From the NCBI GenBank assembly GCA_027604505.1, contig JADIIX010000032.1, positions 62,001 through 126,000 on the forward strand: a stretch of 64,000 nucleotides of DNA. The letters run 5' to 3'. The stretch is from Gonapodya sp. JEL0774 (lineage: Eukaryota > Monoblepharomycota > Monoblepharidomycetes > Monoblepharidales > Gonapodyaceae). Shown here piece by piece: positions 13,444 through 24,892 of this stretch. The notes below the pieces were generated by a model. The model did no database searches, was not told where the DNA came from, and saw only the letters and a list, made by a program, of their open reading frames with translations. Position numbers and translations under genes: made by a program. How positions within the stretch are numbered: the stretch's first letter is position 1; every line of letters starts with the position of its first letter.

Positions 13444-15582
13444 ATGCTTGAGACCTCTCCGCTTATCGACGGATGGCAGCAGACGTACGACGATTCGATT
13501 GTTGAAGATCAAGCAAATGGGGAAATCGCAGTGGGCGCCAAAGTGCCGATGGGATACGTTGCGCTCAACCATATCAAGTGCGTTGAATGGATGGAACCGT
13601 CTTTGCTATGCCCCCTTTTTACACTCTGATTTACTCCTGTTCTCATTTGCAGCTATATTGGTATGCTCGATCACTCGATTTGCGTGTGAAATCGCCATCT
13701 GACTAATCCCAAGTGTCCCTCGGGCCAACCTTACCCCACAGCCTCTTCCGTTCTCATCGGTGCCCCGTTCGTCTTCGCACTCACAGGCTGGACCGTTGGA
13801 CTGACTCTTTGTCTCGGCTACGGCCTGATCATGGGACTGACGGCCTCGTGGTTGTGCCGGACGGTCGAGTGTGCGGGAAGGGGCACGGAGGAATGGCCAC
13901 CGGCGTCCTTGCCTGATCTGTGCCGAATTGTGTTCAAGTCCGAGGTGGCTTACGCGATGGCTTCTTGGTGCTTTTGCTTGGAGTTGTTCGGTGGATGTGT
14001 ACGTAGAGTGTTGCTGACTCATCGATTGTGTGTTGCAATCTGATTCGATGCATCCCCTCACATTCAATGTCTACACCTCAAACATCGCTCAAAATATAGG
14101 TTTCTGGCACGTCCGTGCTCGGCGACCAGCTCAACCTCCTCTTCCCCATGTTCTCCGCAAACACCCACAAACTCCTCTCTGCACCGCTTCTCGTCCTCTT
14201 CTCATGCATCCCACCCCGCTACACCCACTTCTCCTCTTCTCTCGGAATTGTTTGTGGCCTCGCGATCTTGTTCACAATCATCTTTGATGGCCTCTCTACA
14301 CCGGTCGCACCGGGATCCCTTCTCCAGCCCGCCGACACACGTTTATTCCCCGAATGGTCCTGGGACGGTCTCTTTTCCATCGCTCGAGCCTCAGGAATCG
14401 TCGTGTTTGCATCTGCGGGACACTGCCCCTTACCACCTCTGTATTTGTCGATGAAGTCGCGAGTGAAGAATCGGGATCGGGAGACCGTCATCGCATTTGG
14501 GGTCAGCACGTTGGCATTTGTGACCACAGGAGTGAGTTGACATGTGCGATTGTTTGCACCTTTAACTGTGTATTTGTTAGCCGCCTGACAAAGAACCTTC
14601 GTTGTGTGTGGGCATCAGGCGGTTGGATACCTCATGTTTGGATCCGCAACGAGTGACCAAATCACCAAAAACCTGGACGATATCGATCTTTCGCCTCTGC
14701 AAGAGTTCGTCAATACTTTTCTGTGAGTCCATTGATATACATACCCCTCTTTCGTTTGTCCTGCCTCAAATTCGGTGTCCTTTACTCAACGCCATTTTCT
14801 GCAACAGAACGTTCTTCATCGCCTTCATCCCCTTCACCGTCGTCGGTCAGACTGTGGAGCCGCTCGTTCTCGATATCGACTTGCTCCTCGCGCGATACTT
14901 GGCGCGCAAGAAATCTGAACGCAATGATGCATTTAAACAATTGACCCGCGCAGATTTAATCGAGGATTTCACAGGAAAGACGACTAAACGATCGCACCAG
15001 GACATACCTTCCTCCTCAAACATGAAACCCGCGAAATTGATCGGCTTTGCGCCTGAGAGCCCACGATTTGCAGTGGGATCAAACGACACCTTGGTGGAAC
15101 CATCCGATGACGGCGGGATGACTATGGGGCAAGACGATGACAATATTTCTGTTGTGTCTGATGTTCCCTCGTACATTCATCCCTTAGTTGACCCAGTACC
15201 GGTCTACGAGGACATTTTGGACCTCACAACCTATGGAGGAGAAGATTCAGTCCCTCGCACCACCGACACAGAAACTCGCCGTGTTCTCCTTCGCGTTGTC
15301 ATCACTTGTCTTGTTGTGGGCGTGTCTGTACTTTTACCAAGCTTTTCTTTCGTGTCGGCCATTGTCGGTGCATCGGTGGTGTGCATCGACAGTATCGTTT
15401 TGCCGGCTCTGTGCTTTATCATGGTTGCCCAAGTGCAGCGTGGGGACGAAGATAAGAGTTGGGAGAGACGGAAGGACCGAATCAGCGTATCAAGACGGGA
15501 ATTGACGTTGGCGTGGATGGTGATGGTGGCGGGCGTAGGGATTTGCGGGTTCAGTTTCGTGGGCACGATAATTGGCGGGTGA
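13444..15582 (+). CDS. Vacuolar-type amino acid transporter (AAAP/AVT family)
   Basis: This is a polytopic membrane protein of the amino acid/auxin permease family, most like yeast Avt proteins and SLC32/SLC36, expected to move amino acids across the vacuolar or plasma membrane. A short soluble N-terminus (start ATG 13444) leads into NHI-NYI-ASSVLIGAPFVFALTGW, the first helix, if the intron runs from about 13661 to 13740. Helices follow at VGLTLCLGYGLIMGLTASWL, YAMASWCFCLELFGGC, LLVLFSCIPP, IVCGLAILFTIIFDG and TLAFVTTG-AVGYLMFG. Next are TFFIAFIPFTVVGQTVEPLV and, after a cytosolic acidic loop of about 120 residues, three C-terminal helices ending at 15582. The big loop (about 14930-15280) is Ser/Asp rich and unusual in length. 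The family is secure and the substrate unknown. Confidence 0.87.
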
Positions 15583-16119
15583 ATGATTTACGCACAATTT
15601 GCCACCTATTATTACAGTTAGAATCAACGGGCATCGCATAACCCGGTATGCCGGCTTGGCTGCCATTGGGTGGTCTTGCTTGACTGACAAATACCTCTAA
15701 CAGTTTCAAAGTACTACGTATGTATATAATTGTTGTATAATGCTCACTTAGTCTATATAGACTCAAAACTCCCCAACCACAGGTTGCAGTGTTGTTTGTG
15801 TGCAAACAGAGCTCCACCACACTGAGATCCGCATCTGCTCGAAGGAAAAGCATCGGAGAAACGTTCATGCATAATGCATATATTCGTGTGCTTCTTTTTT
15901 GCATAGGAACAGCATGAGAACACTTATGCACCGGAATCTTATGTGGACAGTTTGTTGTGATAAGGGTAGGGGGGTCTCAGCCACCCGAATCCACAGTTCT
16001 CAGGAACCGATCCGATTGGAGGTGCCAGAAACTCAAATTCCAAAGCACAAGCTGCAATCTGTCTTGTCTTTCTTGCTAATCGCACAGCGCCGCCTTCTAC
16101 TACTTCTTCTTTCGCAATT
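15583..16119. other. Intergenic region, AT-rich
   Basis: This 537-base gap lies between the transporter stop and the ABHD12-like start. It is AT-rich near 15715-15900 and contains palindromic ATGCAT/TATA-type runs. I see no gene in it; it presumably holds a terminator and the downstream promoter. Confidence 0.45.
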
Positions 16120-17604
16120 ATGAAATCCCCGACCCCCGGCGAGACGCTCATGCTGATGTTTGTGAGTTACCGTGTCTTGGAACATCATCACCGCCGTCAA
16201 CGGTTTGGAGAATTCGGAGCTGCATTTACTGGTCTTCAACTCCTCTTACCCTGCGCATTTCTTCAACTTTTTGCTCCCGTAGGCCACGCTTGCCTCAATC
16301 GTGGCATCTCCAGTTATTGCTTTGCTGTTGCTGTTCCCCGAGCTTCAACGTCTGTTAATCTACGGACACTGGCTGCGACCCTTCTGGTATGACGTGTCAG
16401 AACCGTGTGAACGGGGCAAATGGCGAGGTCGGTTGGGTTCTGGGTGCCGTTCTGTTGTTAATCTCGTTGACTTTCTCCCCTGAATTACAGCCGGGTCGGC
16501 TCGTAATGTTTCCATTAGCACAGAAGATGGAGTTCGCATATCGGGATGGCACATACTGCCAATGGATAGCCCGTCACTTGTCTCGGACTCGGAGTTTGAC
16601 GCAGCGCTCAACTTATCTGTTACGCAGTCCGAGCAGACTGGCCCGACGCGAAAACTGTGGATATACTTCCATGGGAATTATGCAGATAGAGGGATGCCAT
16701 ACCGCCTTTCGACTGTGGAGCTCATCAAACGCATTGCTCCGAATGATCATGTTCTGGTCGTTGAGTATCGCGGTTTCGGTGACTCGCAGCGCGTTTCCCC
16801 GACCGAAAAAGGTCTCAAAACGGATGCTATAGCGGCCTGGAAGTGGGCAACTTCAAAAGGGGGTAAGTTCATTTGCTGGATACCGCAAACACAGGTTGCT
16901 TCATTCCTCGAACCCCAGTTCCGCCATCGCAAATCATTCTATTTGGACACTCTCTTGGAACTGGACCGGCCACTTTCCTCTATCGCCACCTCTCGAATCC
17001 CGAAACTCCCGACTCCCCCGATTGCACTCCACACTCCCTTCTCCTCTTCTGTCCATACGCCTCGCTGCCGTCAGCTGCGTCAACGTACTCCACTCTGCCT
17101 GTCTTAGTACCTTTCACCGTTCTTCTGGGCAAGAAGAAGACGATCGAAATAGCAAAATCCTGGATGTCGGAACAGTGGGATAGCGTTGGGGAAATGCGGA
17201 GGCTCCGAAACACGCTTTCCTCGCATGCAGAGACCAACCGGATCGCACCATCTCCGAACGGATCATTTGGTTGGGGAAAGAAGGCAAAGGAGACGACTCA
17301 AAACACCAAACCCCGAATCCTCATCGTGCACGGTCTCCGGGACGTTGAGATCCCCAACACGAACAGTGTGGAGATCTTCAGTGCAGTGGCCGGGAATGAG
17401 GACTTTGCGTACTCGCAAGTGAAGGTTCCCTCCCCGTTGAGCTCGCGGGACGGCTCATTGTTCCGGGTTGGTGTCCCTGGGCGAACCAAGGAACATGACG
17501 GCAGCGCGCATTTGTTCCTGGTGGACATTGGGACTCACAATAATCTTCCAACAGTGGAAGCAGTGGTGGAAGTAGTCCGAAAGTGGACTGACAACATTAT
17601 TTGA
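16120..17604 (+). CDS. ABHD12-like alpha/beta hydrolase (membrane lipase)
   Basis: This is a serine hydrolase of the ABHD12/BEM46-like group, which act on monoacylglycerols and lysophospholipids at the ER surface. The short first exon (MKSPTPGETLMLMF) splices to a membrane segment, ATLASIVASPVIALLLLFPE, near 16283-16340. The next exon begins RNVSISTEDGVRISGWHI and gives the oxyanion region FHGNYADRGMP and VVEYRGFGDS. The nucleophile elbow is FGHSLGTG near 16945, with Ser in GxSxG. The probable acid is the Asp in IVHGLRDVEIP, and the catalytic His lies in DIGTHNNLP shortly before the stop at 17604. All three triad positions are therefore present. The start is the ATG at 16120. The lipid substrate is not determinable. 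Confidence 0.87.
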
Positions 17605-17812
17605 ATTTTGCACATCCACATCGAAGTTCGATTCACACGGTAAGAAGTTGCAGTTACATATTATTTTAATTAGTTACTCTGTTGCATTAGAATGGCGAAG
17701 TAGTAAAAATGCTATTTCGAGAAGTGCTCCATTTGAGGAAGCCCTGCATGTGAGCAGAAATTGAGAGTTCCTTTCTACATATGCAACAATCATCCAGAAG
17801 ATTTGAGAAGAT

Positions 17813-19116
17813 ATGGATGCCCTCATACCCAATATCGCGAAGCTATCTGAGGCAGGGAAGGCTGCTGCGGCATCAAAAGTGCGTTGCCGATTGCGCATGA
17901 TATCGTTAGTGCTAACGTGCTGATTCCTGCGCATCACGGGTCTTCGGCACCGATTCTGTAAATCAGCTAACTGGAATTGAGTTGACATCTGGTCTCGCAG
18001 CGGAAACTTCATTCAGACCGAAAAGGACGGGGTAAATTGCCATGATCGAATGAAGAAGCATATCGACTACTTGCAGAACTGGCGCTACAACTACATCTTC
18101 CTTTTGCATTTCGATGCTCTCTGATAGCTCGCTAAGCTTCCCTGATATCTTCGTCGAGATTTTCCGAGTGGACGACCTGCCCGATGACTTGCGTGAATGG
18201 TGTTTTCAACTCACCAAATCCAACATGAAAGAACTGTAAGAATTCAGTGACCTTGTCTGTGCTTGTGTGGGCGGTTTCGATGTGCGTGCTGGAGCAACTT
18301 TTGAACTCGAATTACATTCTTGCATGCCAGTTACAATGCCACCAAACACGAAGACTGGATCTGGCCCGACACTCCCGCTGGTGATGACAAAAAGCGTCAG
18401 CAAATGGGAAGCGCCGATATGCGCTACATTGTAGCTTTCGTGCACCCTACATCTGAGGAAGCTAGCGAATTGGGAATGGCTGGAATGACTGCTGACCAAC
18501 AAACTGCTAAAAGTAAGGTGGGACGTGCGCTGTTCGTTTGAGGCATCACCAGTACTCCGAGCGCTCACTATATTTCCTAGCCTGTTGCATTTGTGTCATT
18601 TGAGTTCACTACAGAAGAAACAGAATCTTCCAAGATGGAAGCTGTCGTTTATTGGTGTGTAGATTCTTTGAGATTCTGGAAATCTCGCGGGCTGGTTTGC
18701 TCAGAGCTTGTCTGGTAGACAGTTACGAACTCCAAATCGATGCTTCAGCCCGGAAGATCGGCTTGGGGAGGTACTTGATGTCACTGTTGGATACACTCGC
18801 ACTGACCTGCGGATTTGAAAGAGTAATGCTGACGGTCATTAAAAGTGAGTACAACAATGTCTTTGCGATGTGTACCATCTAAGTTCTTACTTTCGGTTCC
18901 CCAACGTCAGCAAACAAAGAAGCACTTGCATTCTATAAGTCAATAGGGTTGGTTGCTCTTTATTCTGAATTCCGTGACTTTTCTGAGACACCTTTGGGTT
19001 TCCATGTCTTGTACGTCAGATTCACGTATGATCTGATTTCACCCTCGCAATGTTTACCCAAGCATAAAGCAAAGAAGATTGCGCATGAGATATTAACACG
19101 ACGGTCGGCTCGGTAG
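17813..19116 (+). CDS. NAA40: N-alpha-acetyltransferase 40 (NatD), histone H4/H2A N-terminal acetyltransferase
   Basis: This GNAT-fold enzyme acetylates the N-terminal Ser of histones H4 and H2A. The first exon begins MDALIPNIAKLSEAGKAAAA at 17813, resembling the AMDAV region of human NAA40. Later exons read DDLREWCFQLTKSNMKEL, then YNATKHEDWIWPDTP, PVAFVSFEFTTEE, YCYELQIDASARKIGLGRYL with the acetyl-CoA motif (R-K-I-G-L-G), and FERVMLTVIKSNKEALAFYK. The terminal exon gives FTYDLISPSQC and EILTRRSAR before TAG at 19114-19116, matching the human SPSM and EILSRRTK ending. Reaching that ending needs an intron at 18948-19019 with a GTTGGT donor; without it the reading frame would carry a non-homologous insert. 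One N-terminal exon between about 17880 and 18060 is unresolved. Confidence 0.88.
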
Positions 19117-19183
19117 AAATTGAGGGAGGGCATCAGATTCGCCAATATATTTGTTGGGCCACCAAATAGCATTCGATCGATCA

Positions 19184-20838
19184 ATGGCTTTTCAGGAAAA
19201 GAAATCCATTCCTGCGCTGTTGAACACATTGACGAAATACCGATGGGACCGGCTTGCCTGTAGTTCAAAATCTGAAACGAATGGAGGCTTTCTGGGACTG
19301 TTCGGGTTTTCTTGGACTGCTAGTCCCATTCCAACACCCGTACGTCGACGAGACATCACATTCTGTATCTTGTATGAGGCTCAAGTCGTTTTAATAGCGA
19401 TCATGCGTGGCCGCTGGTGTTGTTGGCGACTTACTTTATGTGTGGGGCGGGGAACCGGCCCCTCGTCAACAAGGAGACGACGCCGTGTGAGTTCTCCGAT
19501 GAAGATTATTGAATTCACCGATGAGAGCTCACCTGAGTTCTTCGAAATGAAAGCTATGTTTACGACTTAAGAGCAAATTGCTGGACAAAGCGCATGTAGG
19601 AAGCTTCCTCCACTGTTATGAGATCACCTTTGATCTGCTCCATCCCTATATGAAGCGATCCTTCAGGTAACGCACCTGAAGCTCGCTACGGGCATGCATA
19701 CTGCATTTACGAGAACAAGCTGTATATTGTTGGTGGCCGCTTGTGGTCCGACAACGGTCAATATGCAAACGACCTTGGAGCTTTTGCTTTCGACTGCCAG
19801 AAAGAAACCTGGATGTTTGAAAAGGGTGAAGGTGACGTGCCAAAACCGAAGAGTAATGGTGCTCTTGTTGCCCATTATGTTTGTAATCTGAGTGCCTTGA
19901 TTGAGCCTGGGCTCTAGAATCACTCTACGTTATCCTACAGACTGGCATCTACTACTTTGGTGGTAGCGCTCATCGTCACAATAAGGCGCCTGCGTCCCTC
20001 CACCACTACAACCCCCAAACTCGTGTGTGGCGTGAGCTTGCCGGACCCGAATCTCAAATACCCTCCAAGTACCACGTTGGTGTAATCGAGGAACCTGGCA
20101 TCGCTGCCTATGGACCATACTTGTTTGCTTTTGGTGGTTGGGTCGACGAACACAAGCAAAGTGACTATCTATTTTGTTTTGACACGCGCACACAGAAATG
20201 GAGCGTTCCTGAAATCCTCAACATCACTGTTAATATTGTGGATGAGGAGTATACCAACCCGTATATTGATTTGGGTTCACCGGAGGCTTGGGAAGGTGGG
20301 ATATTAATGATGAAGAAAGAGATGCCAGGACCTCGATCCGCTCATGGATTCGAGTACTGTCCTGTTGGAGGTCACATAATCTTGTACGGCGGCGAAAAGA
20401 CGCGGAGTCCTTCCGGTAGAACGGGCCATGGGACTTACTACTCGGATGTATGGGCACTTGAAATTGTGTCGGAGATCACTACGCTCGCTGGTTCTTCAGC
20501 TGTCACAAAATCCTTTGAAAGTGATATGGAGGCTTTTATGCTGTCGGAGCCAGTGAAAGTCTTGTGGCGTCCAGTGTGAGTCTACCCTCTCCTTCGGGTA
20601 TCTTTGTAATCGGAGCATCGAGAAGCCACCTCTGGGCAGATATATTACACGCGATTGTGAGTCAGTGAACCCCAGCGCCTGGTTTGGAACGGCACAGTGG
20701 GATCAAGGGGGGGCCGTCGTCCTCTTCGGCGGTTGTGAGTTACAAATCTGGTTCAATCCTATCCCCCGTTTAATGTGTTCTTGTCTAGGGGATGGATTGA
20801 ATACTAACAATCAGGTGTGGAGTTTGACGCGTGTGTAG
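19184..20838 (+). CDS. Kelch-repeat beta-propeller protein
   Basis: Successive exons show kelch blades. These include AGVVGDLLYVWGGEPAP near 19410-19480, then ARYGHAYCIYENKLYIVGGR and DLGAFAFDCQKETW. The next blades are IYYFGGSAHRHNKAPASLHH, GPYLFAFGGWVDEH with FCFDTRTQKWSVPE, and GHIILYGGEKTRS-YYSDVWALEI. The final exons read FGTAQWDQGGAVVLFGG and NTNNQVWSLTRV, ending with TAG at 20836-20838. Each blade has the diagnostic Gly-Gly pair followed by an aromatic residue and Trp. The ATG at 19184 is the first in-frame start; the N-terminal 45 residues before the first blade are not recognised. A BTB, F-box or transmembrane domain is not visible. The propeller would bind a protein partner, but its identity cannot be read from sequence. 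Confidence 0.8.
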
Positions 20839-20960
20839 TCGTAATAAGTGATAATATGTGCATAGTGATCTAGCTGTCTCATTCAATTCAATCTGTACAT
20901 GTGAGAATCGTAATAGGTATAAAAAAGTGCCTTACGTTCCTTGGTCACAAACGTTCAAAA

Positions 20961-22689
20961 CTAATTCTTGTACTGAAAGTCCTTCGGGTCCATCATAAGC
21001 TTGCACAATCTGGCTATCAAACCTGTCATCTGCACAATCGACGAGTTACCTTCGAGAATGCGCATATGCACAAAGCCAATTTCCTAGATAAAAGTGGGGA
21101 GGAGATTAAACCATTGAAAGTGTTCTCCTTGAGTGGCCTGAGATTATGCCCGAGGAAATCGTGGAACTCACTCGAATGTAATTGAGTTTTGCGACTTCGG
21201 GCATCGCAGAGTAACCCTTGACAACCTTGAACAGCGTTCCAACTACGTCCACTGCGGCATAGCCCATGCCCCACAGCTCCTCCATCACTTTGACCGCCTC
21301 TTCCACCTCGGCCTTGAGGCAGTGGTCTATGCACTTTTGGACAAACAGAGGGTGCGGCTGATCGCAGACCTTGAACACGTTATCGGCAGTAATGAGTCCA
21401 AATCCAGAGTGCGTCGATTGTAGGTTGTTGATGGCTTGCCGCATGTCACCCTCCGAGGTAAAGATGAGAGCTTCCAGGCCTTCCAATGTATACTCAACCT
21501 GCACGAAATCGGCCGATCTCGTCAACTCAAATAATACCACCACATGAATCACCGGTTCACATCAGCAACTCACATTTTCTTTTTCGCAGACTTCTTCTAA
21601 TCTGGTCATCAGCTCTTTATCACTTAACTTCCCATACCTCAGTATTGAACATCGAGATTGAATGGGTTCGATAATTTTAGAGGAGAGATTACAAGCGAAG
21701 GCAAACCGTGTCGTGGAGGCGTAGAGCTCCATCGTGCGTCGCAGGGCTTGTTGAGCAGCCGGGGTCATACTAAGAAAGGTACATTATTGTCGACGCAATT
21801 TTGGAGCATAAGCATAACCCTCTCGCCTCTAACCCCGAGACTACTCACTTGTCAGCCTCGTCCAGAATCACAATTTTGTGGCGCCCCGGAGGAAGTGTCA
21901 CCTTCTTCTGTGCAAACATCTTGATCTTGTTTCGAACCACATCAATTCCTCTGTAACAGCATCAAAACCAGCCATACACACGTGTTTTGTCAAACATGAG
22001 GAAAGGTGTTTCAAAAGGTTTATGTTCAATACGTCGCAATGGGTTCATGAAACTCACCGATCGTCCGAGGCGTTCAACTCCGTTACAGCCTCCTTGTAAG
22101 CTGGCCCCAGCAGCTCTCTCGCCAGACACAATATACTCGTGGTCTTGCCTATGCCCGGGGGTCCCTACGAATATCCAAACTTGTCAGCACATCCTCGTGG
22201 ACGTGAAAACGGTCCGCACCACGCCTCAAACGAGCCAATAACAACCAAAACCGCAGGGAGAGTACATGACTAGGAACTAAATTACGGAAAACTCACAGAT
22301 ATAATGATGTGCGGGACGTTCCCCTCCCTTGCAATGATTTTCAACCTCTCCACAGTTTCTGAGTTACCCACGACGTCCTTGAGTAGGTGAGGACGGTATT
22401 TTTCGACCCTTGTCAAAGAGTATTCGCGTTGAACGAAGAATTGGATCAGTGTGACTGAATAATATGGCTACGATATTACTGATGCTGAACCATAGCGTGG
22501 AAGACTAAGTCCCTCGAATATCACCAATCCGTTCTCCTCAACATATGGTAGTTCTTGCATCTTGACTCACCAGGGTAATTCATATCCTCCCCCTCCTCCT
22601 TGTACTCCAGACCCATTCGCGCTGAAGTTCCCTGATTTGATTCCACCGCCCAGAGTGGATTTGGGGCCTGTGGACGTTTCTGCGAACAT
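20961..22689 (-). CDS. Replication factor C small subunit (human RFC2 / yeast Rfc4 type)
   Basis: This is an AAA+ subunit of the clamp loader that opens PCNA at primer ends. The start is the ATG at 22689 ([16 protein letters not shown]), giving a Gly-rich tail before [19 protein letters not shown]. The Walker A motif is [18 protein letters not shown] near 22140, followed by [16 protein letters not shown]. Walker B is [20 protein letters not shown] spanning an intron, and the RFC box with the Arg finger is [14 protein letters not shown]. The collar region contains [16 protein letters not shown], and the last exon [24 protein letters not shown] closely matches human RFC2. It ends [10 protein letters not shown]-stop at 20961. 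It is complete with about seven introns. Assignment to RFC2/Rfc4 rather than another small subunit rests on the last exon. Confidence 0.93.
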
Positions 22690-22963
22690 AAAATGTGGAT
22701 TGTATTGGCAGGCAGAGATTTGATAGGTTGAAATGCGCAACGAAAGTCAGGTTATGTAACGAAGGTGAAGGGGAGCGAAGATTTGGAGGCTGTATTGGCA
22801 CAGTCCCATATCTCATATCTCAGAACTTCAATTGCTTGCATTGCAGCATCGCTCCGCCTTCCACAACCGAAGATATGTAATATGTGATAAAATTTGATGG
22901 AATGATCATGTATAACCACAATGTCCAGACTATGTACATGACATTGATCGCTGACCAACCTCA

Positions 22964-24048
22964 TTACCCGTATATCATCCGACTTACTACCCCAATGGGT
23001 ACGTCTCTAAGCTCGGTCAGGGCCCTGTCCATCACCTCGGCTTCGTCCTCACCGCCATTGAGTTCCTCTACATTATCCTTTTTGTCCGGCTTTTCGCGCA
23101 TCTCGTCCTCGGTTTCCGACGCGTTCCCGCCTTTGTCTGGGTGCTTTGATCTTCGTGTTCTGCCAGCCCCAGCTACAACTCCCCCCGTCACAACCGCCCA
23201 CTCATCTGTCACAGCGTACGGCGAGTCCAAACTCGGGGTGGTGTACAGGGAGTATCCAGCGTTGAGAAGGACAATGGTTGGAAGGAGGACAAGAAGAAGA
23301 GAGGGGAGAGTGAGGGACCAGTACCTGAGGGGGTCGGAGAAACAATAAGGTCGGCATGACTTGACACGATCGGCCAACACACAATTCGAGCTGTCCCTTC
23401 CGATCGCGTGGCAACATCCCATCACGAGCACCTAGCGATCGGTCGTAAGCATTCAATGCATGTGATTCGAAGAATGAAGAAGTGCATGCAACACTGATAC
23501 TCCGTGCGATTTCAATCCCGAATGTCTACACTGCGATGTACCCGCTTGCCCCCCTTTGTCTTGCGTGAATGTATTTCCATGTGCGGAATAGAAGACAGCA
23601 GGAGCTACCGGTGATGTAACCAAACCCCGGAACCACGATATCCTTCCCCGACATTGTCGCAACGTTTCCTCACGACGTATAGATTCAAACCACAAACCCA
23701 TCCCCCATAACCCACGTCTCAGACTCATCTCCTCAACATCACTTCACATTGCGTCTCGCATTCAACTCACCTGTCTGGATAATACGTCACACCGGCCCAC
23801 CTCAATATCGAGTCGGGGGTGTACGCCCAGACAATCCATATGGCGAACGCTACGAACGATGCGAGATAGAGCGCAAATCCACGGACAGATCGGGCCGGAA
23901 CCGGCGCAAAAACTGGGGGTAGTCGCAGTTGTGGAAGAGGGAGATGGGAGCTGCGTCGCCATTGGAGCAAGTTGACGACGAGGTGAAAAGACAGAGTGAA
24001 GACAAGTGAAAGAAAGTAGAAAGAAGATGATAAATCGCCAGATCCCAT
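22964..24048 (-). CDS. PIG-P subunit of GPI-N-acetylglucosaminyltransferase
   Basis: This small two-helix ER membrane subunit belongs to the GPI-GlcNAc transferase that starts GPI-anchor synthesis. Exon 1 gives RSVRGFALYLASFVAFAIWI then VWAYTPDSILRWAG and VTYYPDR. After an unusually long 446-nt intron (23325-23770), exon 2 continues YWSLTLPSLLLVLLPTIVLL and then TPSLDSPYAVTDE, the classic PIG-P signature. A charged tail of about 80 residues rich in Lys, Asp and Glu follows, ending at TAA 22966-22964. The junction is in phase and restores Arg. The ATG at 24048 is a reasonable start but adds about 50 residues before the first conserved helix. Another ATG lies at 24096, and an upstream exon (within 24112-24408) cannot be excluded. 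Confidence 0.85.
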
Positions 24049-24096
24049 AGGCAATCGATAGCAAGTCAGCCGATTCCGTCCGCTCTCGAGATGCAT

Positions 24097-24892
24097 GCGT
24101 TCACTTTGAACTCACTGCTGCATTCCTGACTTACTCTTTGCATAACCTCTCGTGCTCCTAAGTCCTATTCCTACACCCGCTCCCGCCTCCGCTGCTGATA
24201 ACGATGATGGGTTGGTTTTGGAGGCTGATGATTTGAAATTGATTGGTAAAGGCTTCGCAGACTGATGAACTCTCCACCAAACCCACTTCAGTTCACCAAC
24301 AATCCGCGGACCTTCCAGACCGACAGAGTTGGATTTAATATTCTTCTTGGCGGCGGTTTTGAGAGTATGAATAATATGTGACTGATGCAAATCATTCCCA
24401 CCTATCACATCAAATCACCGGGAGCAGTTGCTCTTGCATGCAACCAAGTCAAAAGCGCTTACTGGTGCTTAAGACCAATTCTGTGTGGACAGATTTCTAC
24501 ACGCTATTGGTGGTTTGTTTGCGGGGTGGATGTTCGCCAGGCTTAAGATGACCTGCTTCGCGCATGTAGTCCGTTCAGCGAAAAGCATTCATCATAGAGC
24601 CATTAGTTGGCAAACATCTGGCACCTTGATTTGTCTGTTATGTATGTCTGGGGGGGGCATTCGGCTCTGTTTATGTCCCTGTCATGTCTAACCCTTCTCA
24701 CTCATCATACTTTGAAAATGCACACATAGCTGACGATCTGCGAAAGAGATCACAAAATTCCTTGCTGATCACTTAGTTGATTTACATAAAGTACAGTTAG
24801 TAGTTGTGTGGTCTGTAGTATTTCGTTACATTCCGCATCTGTCCGTCGTCCCCCCAATGTTCTGATCATCTTGAGTTTATACTCCAAACAGA
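24097..24892. other. Intergenic region upstream of PIG-P and of the broken two-TM gene copy
   Basis: A frame on the minus strand at 24112-24408 is open but begins at GTG rather than ATG and has no recognised homologue; it could be a 5' exon of PIG-P. From about 24511 the sequence belongs to the left copy of the dispersed duplication and is non-coding up to 24892. Confidence 0.4.

Noticed and set aside
24112-24408. 98-codon minus-strand frame upstream of PIG-P
   Set aside because: It starts at GTG with no ATG and no homologue. It could be a 5' exon of PIG-P but the junction cannot be supported.
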